Source: Trueperaceae bacterium (GTDB lineage Bacteria > Deinococcota > Deinococci > Deinococcales > Trueperaceae). From it: 40,205 bases of DNA. Where the stretch lies: assembly GCA_011390735.1 (NCBI GenBank), contig JAABRV010000005.1:1-40205 (forward strand). The letters run 5' to 3'. Shown in pieces: positions 9,844 to 19,287 of this stretch; positions within the stretch are counted from its first letter, which is position 1; the number at the start of each line of letters is the position of its first letter. The notes below the pieces were generated by a model. That model saw only the letters and a list, made by a program, of their open reading frames with translations, was not told where the DNA came from and ran no database searches. The translations under genes and the position numbers were made by a program.

Positions 9844-9872
9844 AGCGTAGCACAGGCGCGCGCTCCCGGCAA
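9844..9872 (-). promoter_or_regulatory. sigma70-type promoter for rplM-rpsI
   Basis: On the minus strand TTGCCG-N17-TACGCT. Confidence 0.65.
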
Positions 9873-9912
9873 GGCGGCGCGGACGGCGGCAAGGTCCACG
9901 GTGGGGCGGCGT

Positions 9913-11397
9913 TCACGCCACCTCGTCGTCGGCATCCGCCGGGGGGCGCGCGGGGTCGCGCCGCAGGCCCCTCGGGTAGTGGTTGTTGGCCTCCCCGCGG
10001 CTGGCCTTGACCCAGCCCAGGGGGACGCCCTCGGCGCGCACCAGGCCCCAACCCTCGAGGGCGTCGACGGCGATCGCCTCGCCGCGCAGGAAGGCGGCGA
10101 CCCGGGGGTCGCCGAGCTCCAGGTCGACGCGCGCCGCCGCGGCGCCGCGGGCCGGCAGCACGCGCGACAGGGCGTGGTGGGGCGTGAAGCGGCGCTGGCC
10201 GCGGCGCCCGACGGCGACCCGCCCGAGCGCCACGCCGGCACGGCGCCATGGTGCGGCCAGCGCCAGCGCTTCGGGGGGGACCGCCAGCAGGTGTCCGTCG
10301 TCGGCGAGCAGCGCGTGACCCGGCAGCGGGTCGGCCCCGAGCACCGCCTCGGCGAAGGACCGCCAGGCAGCCGCCTCGGGGCCGGCGGCCGGCGTCGGGC
10401 GCCCGTCGCCGTGGCGTCCGCCCGCGACGCCCTGCCGGCCGCGCGCGCCGGGGTCGCGGACCGCCGTGGCGTCCGCCTCGCCGCGCCGCAGGCGGGCGGC
10501 GAAGTGACCGTCGCCGACGGCCCGATGCGGCCACCAGCGGACGCAGCCGGCGCCGACCGGGCCGTCGCCCGGCAGGGTCCCGACGGGGCGCAGCCCGCGC
10601 GCGTCGAGGTCGACGAGCTCGAGGTCGGGTCGGCGCGCCAGGAGGGCCGCGACCGCCCCCTCGTCCTCTTCGGGCGCGAAGGTGCAGGTCGCGTAGACCA
10701 GGACGCCGCCCGGTCGCACCAGGTCCGCGGCGTGATCGAGAAGCGTCGCCTGCATGAGCGAGCAGGCGCGCACGCGTTCGGGCGACCAGCGGACGCGGGC
10801 CGCATCGGACTTGCGGAACATCCCCTCGCCGCTGCAGGGGGCGTCGACGAGGACGCGGTCGAAGCGCCCGACGAGACCGAGCAGCCGTCGCGGGTCGCCC
10901 TGGCTGACGACCGCGTTCGTGGCCCCCCAGCGCTCGAGGTTCGAGACCAACGCATCGGCGCGTGCTGGGGTGGCGTCGTGCGCCCACACCACCCCGCGGC
11001 CGCGGAGGCGACCCTCGACGTGGGTCGCCTTGCCGCCCGGGGCGGCCGCCAGGTCGAGGATCGCCTCGCCGGGGTGCGGGTCGAGCAGCGGCACCACGCC
11101 CATCGCCGAGGGGTCCTGCAGGTAGTACGCGCCGCCGTCGTGCCAGGGGTGCCGGCCCGCCTCGCCACGGGCCCCGGGCGGTCCCTCCAGGACGACGCCC
11201 TCATGGCACCAGGGGACCGCCGACGCCCGCCAGCCGAGCCGTGCGGCCAGCGCCTCGGGGGGCCCGTGGCGCGGGTTGGCGCGCAGGCCCGCAGCGGGGG
11301 CGGCCGCGAGGGCGCGCGCGAGCGCGACGGCACCCACCGCGTCCAGCTGCCCGTGGATGCGCTGCAGGAAGCCCGCCGGCAGCGGTGGCCGCGTCAC
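9913..11397 (-). CDS. RsmF/NOL1-NOP2-Sun family rRNA (cytosine-C5) methyltransferase
   Basis: [67 protein letters not shown] start overlaps nrdR stop. Confidence 0.9.
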   Translation of the reverse strand: MTRPPLPAGFLQRIHGQLDAVGAVALARALAAAPAAGLRANPRHGPPEALAARLGWRASAVPWCHEGVVLEGPPGARGEAGRHPWHDGGAYYLQDPSAMGVVPLLDPHPGEAILDLAAAPGGKATHVEGRLRGRGVVWAHDATPARADALVSNLERWGATNAVVSQGDPRRLLGLVGRFDRVLVDAPCSGEGMFRKSDAARVRWSPERVRACSLMQATLLDHAADLVRPGGVLVYATCTFAPEEDEGAVAALLARRPDLELVDLDARGLRPVGTLPGDGPVGAGCVRWWPHRAVGDGHFAARLRRGEADATAVRDPGARGRQGVAGGRHGDGRPTPAAGPEAAAWRSFAEAVLGADPLPGHALLADDGHLLAVPPEALALAAPWRRAGVALGRVAVGRRGQRRFTPHHALSRVLPARGAAAARVDLELGDPRVAAFLRGEAIAVDALEGWGLVRAEGVPLGWVKASRGEANNHYPRGLRRDPARPPADADDEVA

Positions 11398-11852
11398 CCG
11401 GGCGGATCGCCCAACTCACCGAGTTGTTTGATCTCCTCGATGAAGCGGTCGACGGAGTCGAAATCGCGGTAGACGGAGAGGAACCGGATGTAGGCGACGT
11501 CGTCCAGCCCCTTGAGGAAGTGCAGCGTGCGTCGGCCGATCTCCTCGCTGGCGATCTCGGGCACCTGGACCTCGTCCTCGAAGCCGTACGCGAACTCGCG
11601 CAGCTGCTTCTCCGTGATCGGTCGTTTGTTGCAGGCGATGCGCAGCTTGTCGAGCAGCTTGTCGGGGTTGAACGCCTCGAGGCGACCGGAGCGCTTGCGT
11701 ACCATCAGCGCCTCGAACTGGGCCCGCTCGTAGCTGGTGAAGCGGCGGTGGCAGGCGCCGCACTCGCGCCGACGGCGGATGGCCGTGCCCTCGTCCGCCG
11801 GCCGCGAGTTGACCACGCGGGTGTCGTTCGACGAGCAGTACGGGCACTTCAC
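11394..11852 (-). CDS. nrdR: transcriptional repressor NrdR
   Basis: MKCPYCSSNDTRVVNSRPADEGTAIRRRRECGACHRRFTSYERAQ zinc ribbon plus ATP-cone. Confidence 0.97.
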   Translation of the reverse strand: MKCPYCSSNDTRVVNSRPADEGTAIRRRRECGACHRRFTSYERAQFEALMVRKRSGRLEAFNPDKLLDKLRIACNKRPITEKQLREFAYGFEDEVQVPEIASEEIGRRTLHFLKGLDDVAYIRFLSVYRDFDSVDRFIEEIKQLGELGDPPG

Positions 11853-12787
11853 GCGCGACCGATCCGCAGGCCGGTCTCGGCCTCCCCGTCGTCGTCGCCC
11901 ACCAGCTGCCTCAGGGCGGCCTCGGCGGCCGTCAGGTGCGCGTCGTCGAGCCCCTCGTCGAGCAGCGGATCGACGTCGGGTTCGGCGTCGCCGTTCGCCG
12001 TCTCGTCCAGGTCGTCGTCGCCCTCGCCGTCGTCCTGGCGCACGCTATCGTCGAGCGCGGCCTGGACCTCCGGCAACAACGCTTCGATCACCTGCGGCGG
12101 GGGCGGCAGGGCCACGGTGATCTCGGCGCCGTGGACGCCGCCGCCAGCCTGGCCGCCGAGGAGGCGGACCAGGTGCACCAACTGGGCGTCGTGCCGCGGG
12201 TCGGAGGCCGGTCGCGAGGGGACGACCACGTTGACCCGCAGGCCGCGGACCGGCTCCGCGAAGGCGTCGAGGGCCTCGTTCTCGTCGCTCAGCGCCAGCG
12301 GCGCCGGGAACGTGGCGGCGAGTCGGGCGAGGGCGCCGCCGACGGCCGCCAGGTGCGGACGTTCGGGGTGCGGCGCGGGTGCGACGAGGACCACCCAGCT
12401 GCCGGGCGCGGCCCGCTGGGCGGAGCGCAGCACGAGCACGCTGCTGCGCACGGTCTCGTCGAAGAGCTCGACGAGCTCGCCCTCGGCGAGGCGGTGGAAG
12501 GGCGTGGCGCTGTCGAAGGAGGTGACGTGGACGACGCCCGAGAGGCTGCCGAAGATCTCCCACACCTTCGCGAAGGCGGCCTGGACGTCGAGGGCGGCGG
12601 TCGGGTCGGCCTGGATGGGGATCGCCTGGCCCCCGAGTTCCTCGATCTCGGCGGCGGTGCGCGCGGCCAGGTCGACGTCGCGGTCGGCGCAGACCACGTC
12701 GTAGCCCGCCTGCCCGTACGCGATCGCCACCGCCCGTCCGAAACCCTGGCCCACCTGCGTGACCAGGACGACCTTCGCACGCTCCAT
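11849..12787 (-). CDS. degenerate SDR (Rossmann) family protein with acidic C-terminal tail
   Basis: MERAKVVLVTQVGQGFGRAVAIAYGQAGYDVVCADRDVDLAARTAAEIEELGG resembles the SDR N-terminus; catalytic YxxxK not apparent. Leaderless TATCAT-N7-ATG, with an alternative ATG at 12796. Confidence 0.75.
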   Translation of the reverse strand: MERAKVVLVTQVGQGFGRAVAIAYGQAGYDVVCADRDVDLAARTAAEIEELGGQAIPIQADPTAALDVQAAFAKVWEIFGSLSGVVHVTSFDSATPFHRLAEGELVELFDETVRSSVLVLRSAQRAAPGSWVVLVAPAPHPERPHLAAVGGALARLAATFPAPLALSDENEALDAFAEPVRGLRVNVVVPSRPASDPRHDAQLVHLVRLLGGQAGGGVHGAEITVALPPPPQVIEALLPEVQAALDDSVRQDDGEGDDDLDETANGDAEPDVDPLLDEGLDDAHLTAAEAALRQLVGDDDGEAETGLRIGRA

Positions 12788-12875
12788 GCCGACCATGATA
12801 CTCCTGGGTGGTTGCGGCGCGGCCGCGAGGCGGTAGCATGACGCCCGGGCCAGCGCCGGCCCCCGAGGAGGACGT

Positions 12876-13757
12876 ATGGCCCTGGAACGCTGGTTCCGCC
12901 GCCAACGACCGACGCGTGGCGACGACGATGCGACCCCGGCGGGCCTGTGGGTCAAGTGCTCGGCCTGCCACGCGCAGCTGTACCGCAAGGACCTCGTCGC
13001 CCACCTGTACGTGTGCAAGGAGTGCGGCCACCACGAGCGCATGCCCGTGGCCGCGCGCATCGCGATGCTCGCCGACGAGGGGAGCTTCGAGCCGTGGTCC
13101 GGCGCCGTGCGCCCGGTGGACGCGCTCGGCTTCGTCGACGTCGAGCCGTATGCCGAGCGCCTGGCCGCCGTGCAGCACAAGGCGGGGCGTCCGGACGCCA
13201 TCGTCACCGGCGCCGCGCGGATCGAGGGTGAGCGCGTGGCCCTGGCCGTCATGGACTTCCAGTTCCTCGGCGGCTCGATGGGGTCGGTCGTCGGCGAGGA
13301 GATCGCGCGGGCCGCGGAGCGCGCCGGCGAGGAGGAGCGGGCGCTCGTCATGGTCGCCGCGTCGGGCGGCGCCCGCATGCAGGAGGGGGCGCTGTCGCTG
13401 ATGCAGATGGCCAAGACCACGGTCGCCCTCGAGCACCTGGCGTCGCGCCGCCTGCCGTACGTGTCCGTGCTCACCGATCCCACCACGGGCGGCGTCACCG
13501 CCTCGTTCGCCACGCTCGGCGACGTCATCTTCGCGGAGCCCGACGCGTTGATCTGCTTCGCCGGTCCCCGGGTCATCCAACAGACGATCAAGCAGGACCT
13601 CCCGGCCGGCTTCCAGCGCGCGGAGTTCCTGCTGCGCAAGGGCATGATCGACGACGTGGTGCCGCGCGGCGAGCTGAAGCGGCGGCTGGCGACCGTCATC
13701 GGTCTCCTGCGCGCGGGCGGCGCGGCCGCCCCCGGCGCCCTGCCTGCGGGGGCCTGA
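12876..13757 (+). CDS. accD: acetyl-CoA carboxylase carboxyltransferase subunit beta
   Basis: Zn ribbon [53 protein letters not shown]. Confidence 0.95.
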   Translation: MALERWFRRQRPTRGDDDATPAGLWVKCSACHAQLYRKDLVAHLYVCKECGHHERMPVAARIAMLADEGSFEPWSGAVRPVDALGFVDVEPYAERLAAVQHKAGRPDAIVTGAARIEGERVALAVMDFQFLGGSMGSVVGEEIARAAERAGEEERALVMVAASGGARMQEGALSLMQMAKTTVALEHLASRRLPYVSVLTDPTTGGVTASFATLGDVIFAEPDALICFAGPRVIQQTIKQDLPAGFQRAEFLLRKGMIDDVVPRGELKRRLATVIGLLRAGGAAAPGALPAGA

Positions 13758-13759
13758 CC

Positions 13760-14716
13760 GTGGCCCTGCCGTTCGAGAAGCCGATCGAGGACCTCGAGGC
13801 CAAGATCCGCGAGATGCAGGCCTACGCAGACGAGCAGCAGGTCGACCTCGCCGAGGAGATCTCGCTGCTGGAGCAGCGGCTCGAGCGCCTCAAGCGCGAG
13901 ACCTTCGCCCACCTCACCCGCTGGCAGCGGGTCCTGGTCGCGCGGGCGTCCGGTCGTCCCACCGCATTGGACCACGTGGCGGCGTTCGTCGACGACTTCG
14001 TCGAGCTGCACGGCGACCGGGCGCTGGGGGACGATCCCGCGCTGGTGGCCGGCCTCGGCCGCGTGGACGGGGCTGGCGTCGTCGTGCTGGCGCAGCAGAA
14101 GGGCCGCGACACCAAGGAGAACATCCACCGCAACTTCGGCATGGCGCATCCGAGCGGCTACCGCAAGGCGATGCGCATGATGGAGATGGCCGACAAGTTC
14201 GGGCTCGCGGTCGTCGCGCTGATCGACACCCCCGGCGCCTACCCGGGCATCGCCGCCGAGGAGCAGGGGCAGGCGTGGGTCATCGCCGAGAGCATCCGTC
14301 GCATGAGCCGCCTGCGGGTCCCCGCGGTCGCCGTCGTCGTCGGCGAGGGGGGATCGGGCGGCGCCCTGGCGATCGGCGTCGCGAACCGCGTCCTGATCCT
14401 GGAGAACGCCGTGTACTCGGTCATCAGCCCCGAGTCGTGCGCCGCCATCCGCTGGCGCGACGCCGCCGAGGCGCCCCGGGCGGCCGAGGCGCTCAAGCTG
14501 ACGTCGGCGGACCTGCTCGAGCAGGGCGTGGTCGACGAGGTCGTCGCCGAGCCCCTGGGCGGGGCCCACAAGGACCCCGCCGCCGCGGTGGCGGCGACGG
14601 CGGCGGCCGTCCGCGCCGCGCTGGCCAGCCTGCGGGGACTCGGCGAGCAGGAGATCGTGCGCGCCCGCGCGGAGCGCTTCCGTCACATGGGGCGGGTGTT
14701 GGTCGACAGCGCCTGA
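13760..14716 (+). CDS. accA: acetyl-CoA carboxylase carboxyltransferase subunit alpha
   Basis: [62 protein letters not shown]. Confidence 0.96.
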   Translation: MALPFEKPIEDLEAKIREMQAYADEQQVDLAEEISLLEQRLERLKRETFAHLTRWQRVLVARASGRPTALDHVAAFVDDFVELHGDRALGDDPALVAGLGRVDGAGVVVLAQQKGRDTKENIHRNFGMAHPSGYRKAMRMMEMADKFGLAVVALIDTPGAYPGIAAEEQGQAWVIAESIRRMSRLRVPAVAVVVGEGGSGGALAIGVANRVLILENAVYSVISPESCAAIRWRDAAEAPRAAEALKLTSADLLEQGVVDEVVAEPLGGAHKDPAAAVAATAAAVRAALASLRGLGEQEIVRARAERFRHMGRVLVDSA

Positions 14717-15363
14717 AGCAGCCGCGCGACCCCGGCGGCCGCGCCCCCGGGCGCACCGAAGACGGCGGTGCCCGCGACCAGGACGTCGGCACCCGCCGCG
14801 GCGGCCCGTGGCCCCGTGACGGCGTCGATGCCGCCGTCCACCTGCAGCCGACAGTCGAGACCGCGGGTGTCGATCCAGGAACGCGCCGTCCGCAGCCGGT
14901 CGTCGCTGCGGTCCAGGTACGCCTGGCCACCGAAGCCGGGATCCACCGACATGACGAGCGCGAGGTCGATCTCGTCGAGGGCCGCCTCGAGCGCGCTGAG
15001 CGGCGTCAGCGGGTTGAGCGCCAGGCCGGCCTTGAGGCCGCGATCACGGACCGCCCGCAGCGCGCGATGGGCATGCGGCGTCGCCTCCGCGTGGACCGTG
15101 ATGCCGTCCGCGCCGGCGTCCGCGTAGGCGTCCACCCAGCGCTCGGGCGACACGATCATCAGGTGCACGTCGACGTACGCCCGCGTCGCGTCGCGCACGG
15201 TGCGCACGACGGCGGGACCGAACGTCAGGTTGGGCACGAAATGGCCGTCCATGACGTCGACGTGGAGCCAGGTCGCGCCGGCCTCGACCACCGCCGACAC
15301 CTGTTCGGTCAGGCGCCCGAGGTCGGCGGCGAGCAGCGAGGGGGCCAGCACGATGGGACGCAC
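14683..15363 (-). CDS. rpe: ribulose-phosphate 3-epimerase
   Basis: [46 protein letters not shown]. Leaderless TACGCT-N6-GTG. Confidence 0.95.
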   Translation of the reverse strand: MRPIVLAPSLLAADLGRLTEQVSAVVEAGATWLHVDVMDGHFVPNLTFGPAVVRTVRDATRAYVDVHLMIVSPERWVDAYADAGADGITVHAEATPHAHRALRAVRDRGLKAGLALNPLTPLSALEAALDEIDLALVMSVDPGFGGQAYLDRSDDRLRTARSWIDTRGLDCRLQVDGGIDAVTGPRAAAAGADVLVAGTAVFGAPGGAAAGVARLLQALSTNTRPM

Positions 15364-15471
15364 GCCGCGAGCGTAGCATCCGGCGGCCGGGGTCGGCCGC
15401 TCCGCCCAGGCTCGTCCCGGCGCCGGTGGGCGCGCTGCCGCTCGCCCCGGCGGCGTCCGTCGCGCCGCCGT

Positions 15472-16788
15472 TCAGGCGACCGCCAGCGCCCCCTCGCTCA
15501 CCGTGACGATCGCGTCCTCGAGGAGGTCGAGCCCCTCCGCCAACTCCGCGTCGCTCATGCGCAGCGGCGGCAGCAGGCGGATGACGTTGCCGTAGGTCCC
15601 GGTGGGCAGCAGCACGAGGCCGCGCTCGCGCGCGTGCGCCACGGCGCCGTTCACGAGCTCCGGGTCCGGCGTCACGCCGTCCTCGCGCACGAACTCCAGG
15701 CCGATCATCGCGCCCGCGCCACGCACGTCGCCGAGCGCCGGGATGCGCTGTCGCAGCGCGTTCATGCGCTGGCGGATGGCCTCGCCGATGGCGACGGCGC
15801 GGTCGAGCAGGCCCTCCTCCTCGATGACCTCGAGGGTGGCGAGCGCGGCGGCGCAGCCCGCGGGGTTGCCGCCGAAGGTGCTGCCGAGCATGCCGGGTCC
15901 CACCTTGTCCATCACGGCGGCCTTGCCGACGACGGCCGCGAGCGGGAAGCCGCTGGCGAGCGCCTTGGCCGTGCACACGAGGTCGGGCTCCAGGCCGAAG
16001 CGGTCGACCGCCCACCAGTGGCCCGTGCGGCCGATGCCGGCCTGGACCTCGTCGTCGATCCACAGCGCGCCGATCCGGTCGGCGTAGGCGCGCAGGCCGC
16101 GCAGGTAACGCTCGGGGACGGGGATGAAGCCGCCCTCGCCGGCGATCGGCTCCAGCAGGAACGCGGCGACCTCGGTCTCGCCGATCGTCGTCTTGACCAG
16201 GTCCTTCAGCTGGGCCAGGTAGGCGTCCGCGACGGCGTCCTCGTCGTGCAACCCGAACGGGTTGCGGTAGACGTAGGGGAACGGGGCGCGGTAGACCTCG
16301 GCCGCCCGCGGCGCGAAGCCCGCCTTGTAGGGGTTGGCCTTGCCCGTCAGCGAGAGGGTCATGTGGGTGCGGCCGTGGAAGGCGTGGGTGAAGGCGACGA
16401 TGCCCTGGCGGCCGGTCGCCACCCGGGCGATCTTGACGGCGTTCTCCACGGCCTCGGCACCCGAGTTGATCAGGAAGGCCTTCTTGGGCGAGGGCCCGGG
16501 CGCGATGCGCCCCAGCGCCTCGGCCACGCGGATGTAGCTCTCGTGCATCCCGACCGCGAAGCACAGGTGCTGGAAGCTTCCGACCTGCCGCTGCACCGCC
16601 TCGACGACCTTGGGGTGGGAGTGGCCGACGTTCATGACCGCGATGCCGACCGACCAGTCGAGGTAGCGCTTGCCGTCGGCGTCCCATACGTAGCTGCCCG
16701 CGGCGCGCTCCGGGAAGAAGGGGTGGACGCTGTACGCGGCCGGCGCCACGGCGGCCTGGCGGCGGCGGCTGAGCTCGTCGTTCTTCAT
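15472..16788 (-). CDS. gabT: class III aminotransferase (4-aminobutyrate aminotransferase-like)
   Basis: Class III PLP motif WIDDEVQAGIGRTGHWWA; K in ALASGFPLAAVVGKA region; SD GGAGGT before ATG 16788. Substrate not certain. Confidence 0.82.
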   Translation of the reverse strand: MKNDELSRRRQAAVAPAAYSVHPFFPERAAGSYVWDADGKRYLDWSVGIAVMNVGHSHPKVVEAVQRQVGSFQHLCFAVGMHESYIRVAEALGRIAPGPSPKKAFLINSGAEAVENAVKIARVATGRQGIVAFTHAFHGRTHMTLSLTGKANPYKAGFAPRAAEVYRAPFPYVYRNPFGLHDEDAVADAYLAQLKDLVKTTIGETEVAAFLLEPIAGEGGFIPVPERYLRGLRAYADRIGALWIDDEVQAGIGRTGHWWAVDRFGLEPDLVCTAKALASGFPLAAVVGKAAVMDKVGPGMLGSTFGGNPAGCAAALATLEVIEEEGLLDRAVAIGEAIRQRMNALRQRIPALGDVRGAGAMIGLEFVREDGVTPDPELVNGAVAHARERGLVLLPTGTYGNVIRLLPPLRMSDAELAEGLDLLEDAIVTVSEGALAVA

Positions 16789-16809
16789 GGCACGACCTCC
16801 ATTCGAACG

Positions 16810-16823
16810 CCCCCGATCGGGGG
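16810..16823. promoter_or_regulatory. palindrome in the gabT-like leader
   Basis: Perfect CCCCCGATCGGGGG adjacent to the ribosome-binding region. Confidence 0.3.
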
Positions 16824-16940
16824 GCGCCTTTCGGTTCGGTGGCGCAGCGGGTGGGCCGCTTGCGCTTCTTCTGAGTATGCGCCTTCTGGCCATCGGACCG
16901 CAAGTGAGGGTGGCGACCCGGGTGGGCGTAGGCTGGTCGC

Positions 16941-17714
16941 ATGAAGACCCGTCCCGCCGCCCCGTCGGCCGCGCGGATCGCGGTGGTCGCTGCCGAGGCC
17001 GCCCTCGAGCCCGCCGCCGGCGAGTTGGCCCGGCGGCTCGGCGTCCCGCTGCTCGCGGCCGACGCGTGGCGCGCGGGCGGGGGCGGACCCGTGGTCCTGT
17101 GGTGCGACACCGAGGGCCTGGCGGTGCGCGGCCCGGCGGCGTCGGGCGCACGGCCCGTGCGTCCCCGACCCCCGGCGTCCGCGCGCGCCGGGCGCGACCC
17201 GCTGCTGAGGGCGGTCGGCCGCTGGACCGAGGTGCTCGACGCCACCGCGGGCCTGGGCGGCGACGCCGGGACGCTGGCGGCCGCCGGACGCCAGGTGACC
17301 CTCGTCGAGCGCAGCCCGGTGCTCGCGGCCGTGCTGGATGACGCCCTCCGGCGCTGGCGCGCGGCGGGCGTCGCGGCGGCGGTCAGGATGCGGCTCGTGG
17401 GCGCCGACTCGCGGGCGTTCCTCGTGACGGCGATCGCGGACGTGGTCTTCCTGGACCCGATGTACCCCGAGGCGCCCGGCGGTGGGCGCTCGCGGGCGCG
17501 GAAGGCCGAGGCCCCGCACCTCCTGCGCCTGCTCGCCGGCGACGACGGCGACCAGGCGGAGCTGCTGAGCCTCGCCCGCCGCGCGGCCCGCCACCGGGTG
17601 GTCGTCAAGCGGCCGCGTCATGCGCCGCCCCTGGCGGGCCGGCCGCCCAACGGGTCGTTGCCGGGGAGGACGGTCCGGTACGATCTGTACGCACCGGAGG
17701 AGGTCCACCCGTGA
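16941..17714 (+). CDS. rsmJ: RsmJ-like 16S rRNA methyltransferase (class I SAM-dependent)
   Basis: VLDATAGLGGDAGTLAAAGRQVTLVERSPVLAAVLDDAL, VVFLDPMYP, VVVKRPRHAPPLAGRPPNGSLPGRTVRYDLY matches RsmJ architecture. Leaderless TAGGCT-N6-ATG. Confidence 0.8.
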   Translation: MKTRPAAPSAARIAVVAAEAALEPAAGELARRLGVPLLAADAWRAGGGGPVVLWCDTEGLAVRGPAASGARPVRPRPPASARAGRDPLLRAVGRWTEVLDATAGLGGDAGTLAAAGRQVTLVERSPVLAAVLDDALRRWRAAGVAAAVRMRLVGADSRAFLVTAIADVVFLDPMYPEAPGGGRSRARKAEAPHLLRLLAGDDGDQAELLSLARRAARHRVVVKRPRHAPPLAGRPPNGSLPGRTVRYDLYAPEEVHP

Positions 17715-18547
17715 ACGACGCCCCGCCCTACCCGCCCGTCCGCCGCGTCGCCGTGCTCGGGGCCGGCACGATGGGCGGCGGCATCGCCGCCCTGTTGGCC
17801 GAGGCCGGCTACGCGGTGGCCCTGACCGACCCCGCGCCCGAGGCGGGGGCGCGCGCCCTCGCGCGCATCGCCAAGCGCGCGCCGCAGGCGAGCGTCGTCT
17901 TCGTCGAGACGCCCGAGGCGGCCGCCGCCGAGGCGGACCTGGTGATCGAGGCGGCGCCGGAGCGGCTCGACGTCAAGCTCGACCTGTTCCGCCGGCTCGA
18001 TGGCGCCGCGCCCCCGCACGCCGTGTTGGCCAGCAACACCAGCCAACTCTCCATCACCGCGCTGGCGGCGGCGACGTCACGGCCGGCGCAGGTGTGCGGG
18101 ATGCACTGGTTCAACCCGCCGGAGCGCATGCACCTGGTCGAGAACGTGCGGGGGCTCGCCAGCAGCGACGCCACGATGGCGGTCGTGCGCACGGTGGCCG
18201 AGGCGTGCGGCAAGACGGTCGTCGAGGTGGCCGACCGGCAGGGCTTCGTCAGCACCCGCATCCTGGCGGCCAACCTCATCGAGGCGATGCGCATGTACGA
18301 GGAGGGCGTCGCGTCGGCCAGTGACATCGACGCCGCCGTCAAGCTGGGCCTGAACCACCCGATGGGTCCCCTCGAACTCGCCGACTACGTCGGCCTCGAC
18401 GTCATGCTGGCCATCGCCGAATCCCTGACCGAAGCCCTGGGCGAGCGGTTCCGACCGCCGCAGGGCCTGCGCAAGCGGGTCGACGCCGGGTTCCTCGGGC
18501 GCAAGACGGGACGCGGGTACCACGAGTACCCTCCGCGCGACGCGTGA
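17711..18547 (+). CDS. 3-hydroxyacyl-CoA (3-hydroxybutyryl-CoA) dehydrogenase
   Basis: VAVLGAGTMGGGIAALLAEAGYAV, SNTSQLSIT, GMHWFNPPERMHLVE, GFVSTRILAANLIEAMRMYEEGVAS; GTGA overlap with previous CDS. Confidence 0.92.
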   Translation: MNDAPPYPPVRRVAVLGAGTMGGGIAALLAEAGYAVALTDPAPEAGARALARIAKRAPQASVVFVETPEAAAAEADLVIEAAPERLDVKLDLFRRLDGAAPPHAVLASNTSQLSITALAAATSRPAQVCGMHWFNPPERMHLVENVRGLASSDATMAVVRTVAEACGKTVVEVADRQGFVSTRILAANLIEAMRMYEEGVASASDIDAAVKLGLNHPMGPLELADYVGLDVMLAIAESLTEALGERFRPPQGLRKRVDAGFLGRKTGRGYHEYPPRDA

Positions 18548-18562
18548 TCGGCGTGCGGGCCA

Positions 18563-18604
18563 CGCGCAGCGGCCGCACCGGGGATCCGGTGCGGCCGCTG
18601 CGCG
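18563..18604. terminator. bidirectional terminator-like hairpin between hbd-like gene and tRNA-Gln
   Basis: 19-bp perfect stem (CGCGCAGCGGCCGCACCGG / CCGGTGCGGCCGCTGCGCG), 4-nt loop. Confidence 0.75.
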
Positions 18605-18609
18605 CGCAT

Positions 18610-18683
18610 TGGCTGGCCCTCAGGGATTCGAACCCCGACCGACTGGACCAAAACCAGTTGTCCTGCCATTAGACGAAGGGCCA
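18610..18683 (-). tRNA. tRNA-Gln (anticodon TTG), CCA encoded
   Basis: TGGCCCT...AGGGCCA acceptor, anticodon arm ACTGG-TTTTGGT-CCAGT, GGTTCGAATCC T-arm, GCCA 3' end. Confidence 0.95.
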
Positions 18684-18711
18684 ACGCCTGCGGGGGTTCC
18701 CCGCAGCGCCG

Positions 18712-18741
18712 ATGATACGGAGGCGGTGGCGGTGAGGTCAA
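18712..18741 (-). promoter_or_regulatory. promoter of tRNA-Gln(TTG)
   Basis: Minus strand TTGACC-N18-TATCAT. Confidence 0.7.
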
Positions 18742-18751
18742 ACGCATGCGC

Positions 18752-18784
18752 GAGCGCGGCGTCGATCGAGCCGACGCCGCGCTC
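18752..18784. terminator. hairpin just downstream of tRNA-Gln(CTG)
   Basis: GAGCGCGGCGTCG-atcgagc-CGACGCCGCGCTC, 13-bp perfect stem. Confidence 0.65.
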
Positions 18785-18797
18785 CCGCCGCTTGCTT

Positions 18798-18871
18798 TGG
18801 CTGGCCCTCAGGGACTCGAACCCCGACCGAGCGGACCAGAACCGCTTGTCCTGCCATTAGACGAAGGGCCA
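18798..18871 (-). tRNA. tRNA-Gln (anticodon CTG), CCA encoded
   Basis: Same body as the 18610 tRNA; anticodon arm AGCGG-TTCTGGT-CCGCT. Confidence 0.95.
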
Positions 18872-18886
18872 ACGCAGGCGCCCATC

Positions 18887-18916
18887 AGGCTAGCCGGCGC
18901 GCACCGTCCGGGTCAA
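18887..18916 (-). promoter_or_regulatory. promoter of tRNA-Gln(CTG)
   Basis: Minus strand TTGACC-N18-TAGCCT. Confidence 0.7.
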
Positions 18917-19067
18917 GGCATGGTGAGGCACCGTGGGTCACCCGCGGCCCACCCGCGGGGCGCACCCAGGCCGGCCCGAACGCGTCGGCCGGGCCTGGAC
19001 GACGGTGGGGGACGCGTGATAGCCTCCCTGGGCTCCGGTGGCGTTCACGTCGCCCGCAACCCACGAT

Positions 19068-19158
<91 letters not shown>

Positions 19159-19166
19159 TTCCCTCA

Positions 19167-19192
19167 CGCGCGCGCCGGCCACGGCGCGCGCG
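19167..19192 (+). terminator. terminator-like hairpin after tRNA-Ser
   Basis: CGCGCGCGCCG-gcca-CGGCGCGCGCG, 11-bp stem. Confidence 0.6.
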
Positions 19193-19287
19193 CTCGTGCA
19201 TCGTGGCGCCGGCGCCGGCCGTTCGCCGGCGCGCGACCGGCGCCCGCCGGTCGCTTGGCCGGCGACCCAAGAAGGAGGCCGTCGACC

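Noticed and set aside
14275-16944. 889-aa plus-strand ORF
   Set aside because: Antisense to/overlapping accA, rpe and the gabT-like gene; composition is typical of GC-rich shadow frames, with no recognisable motif.
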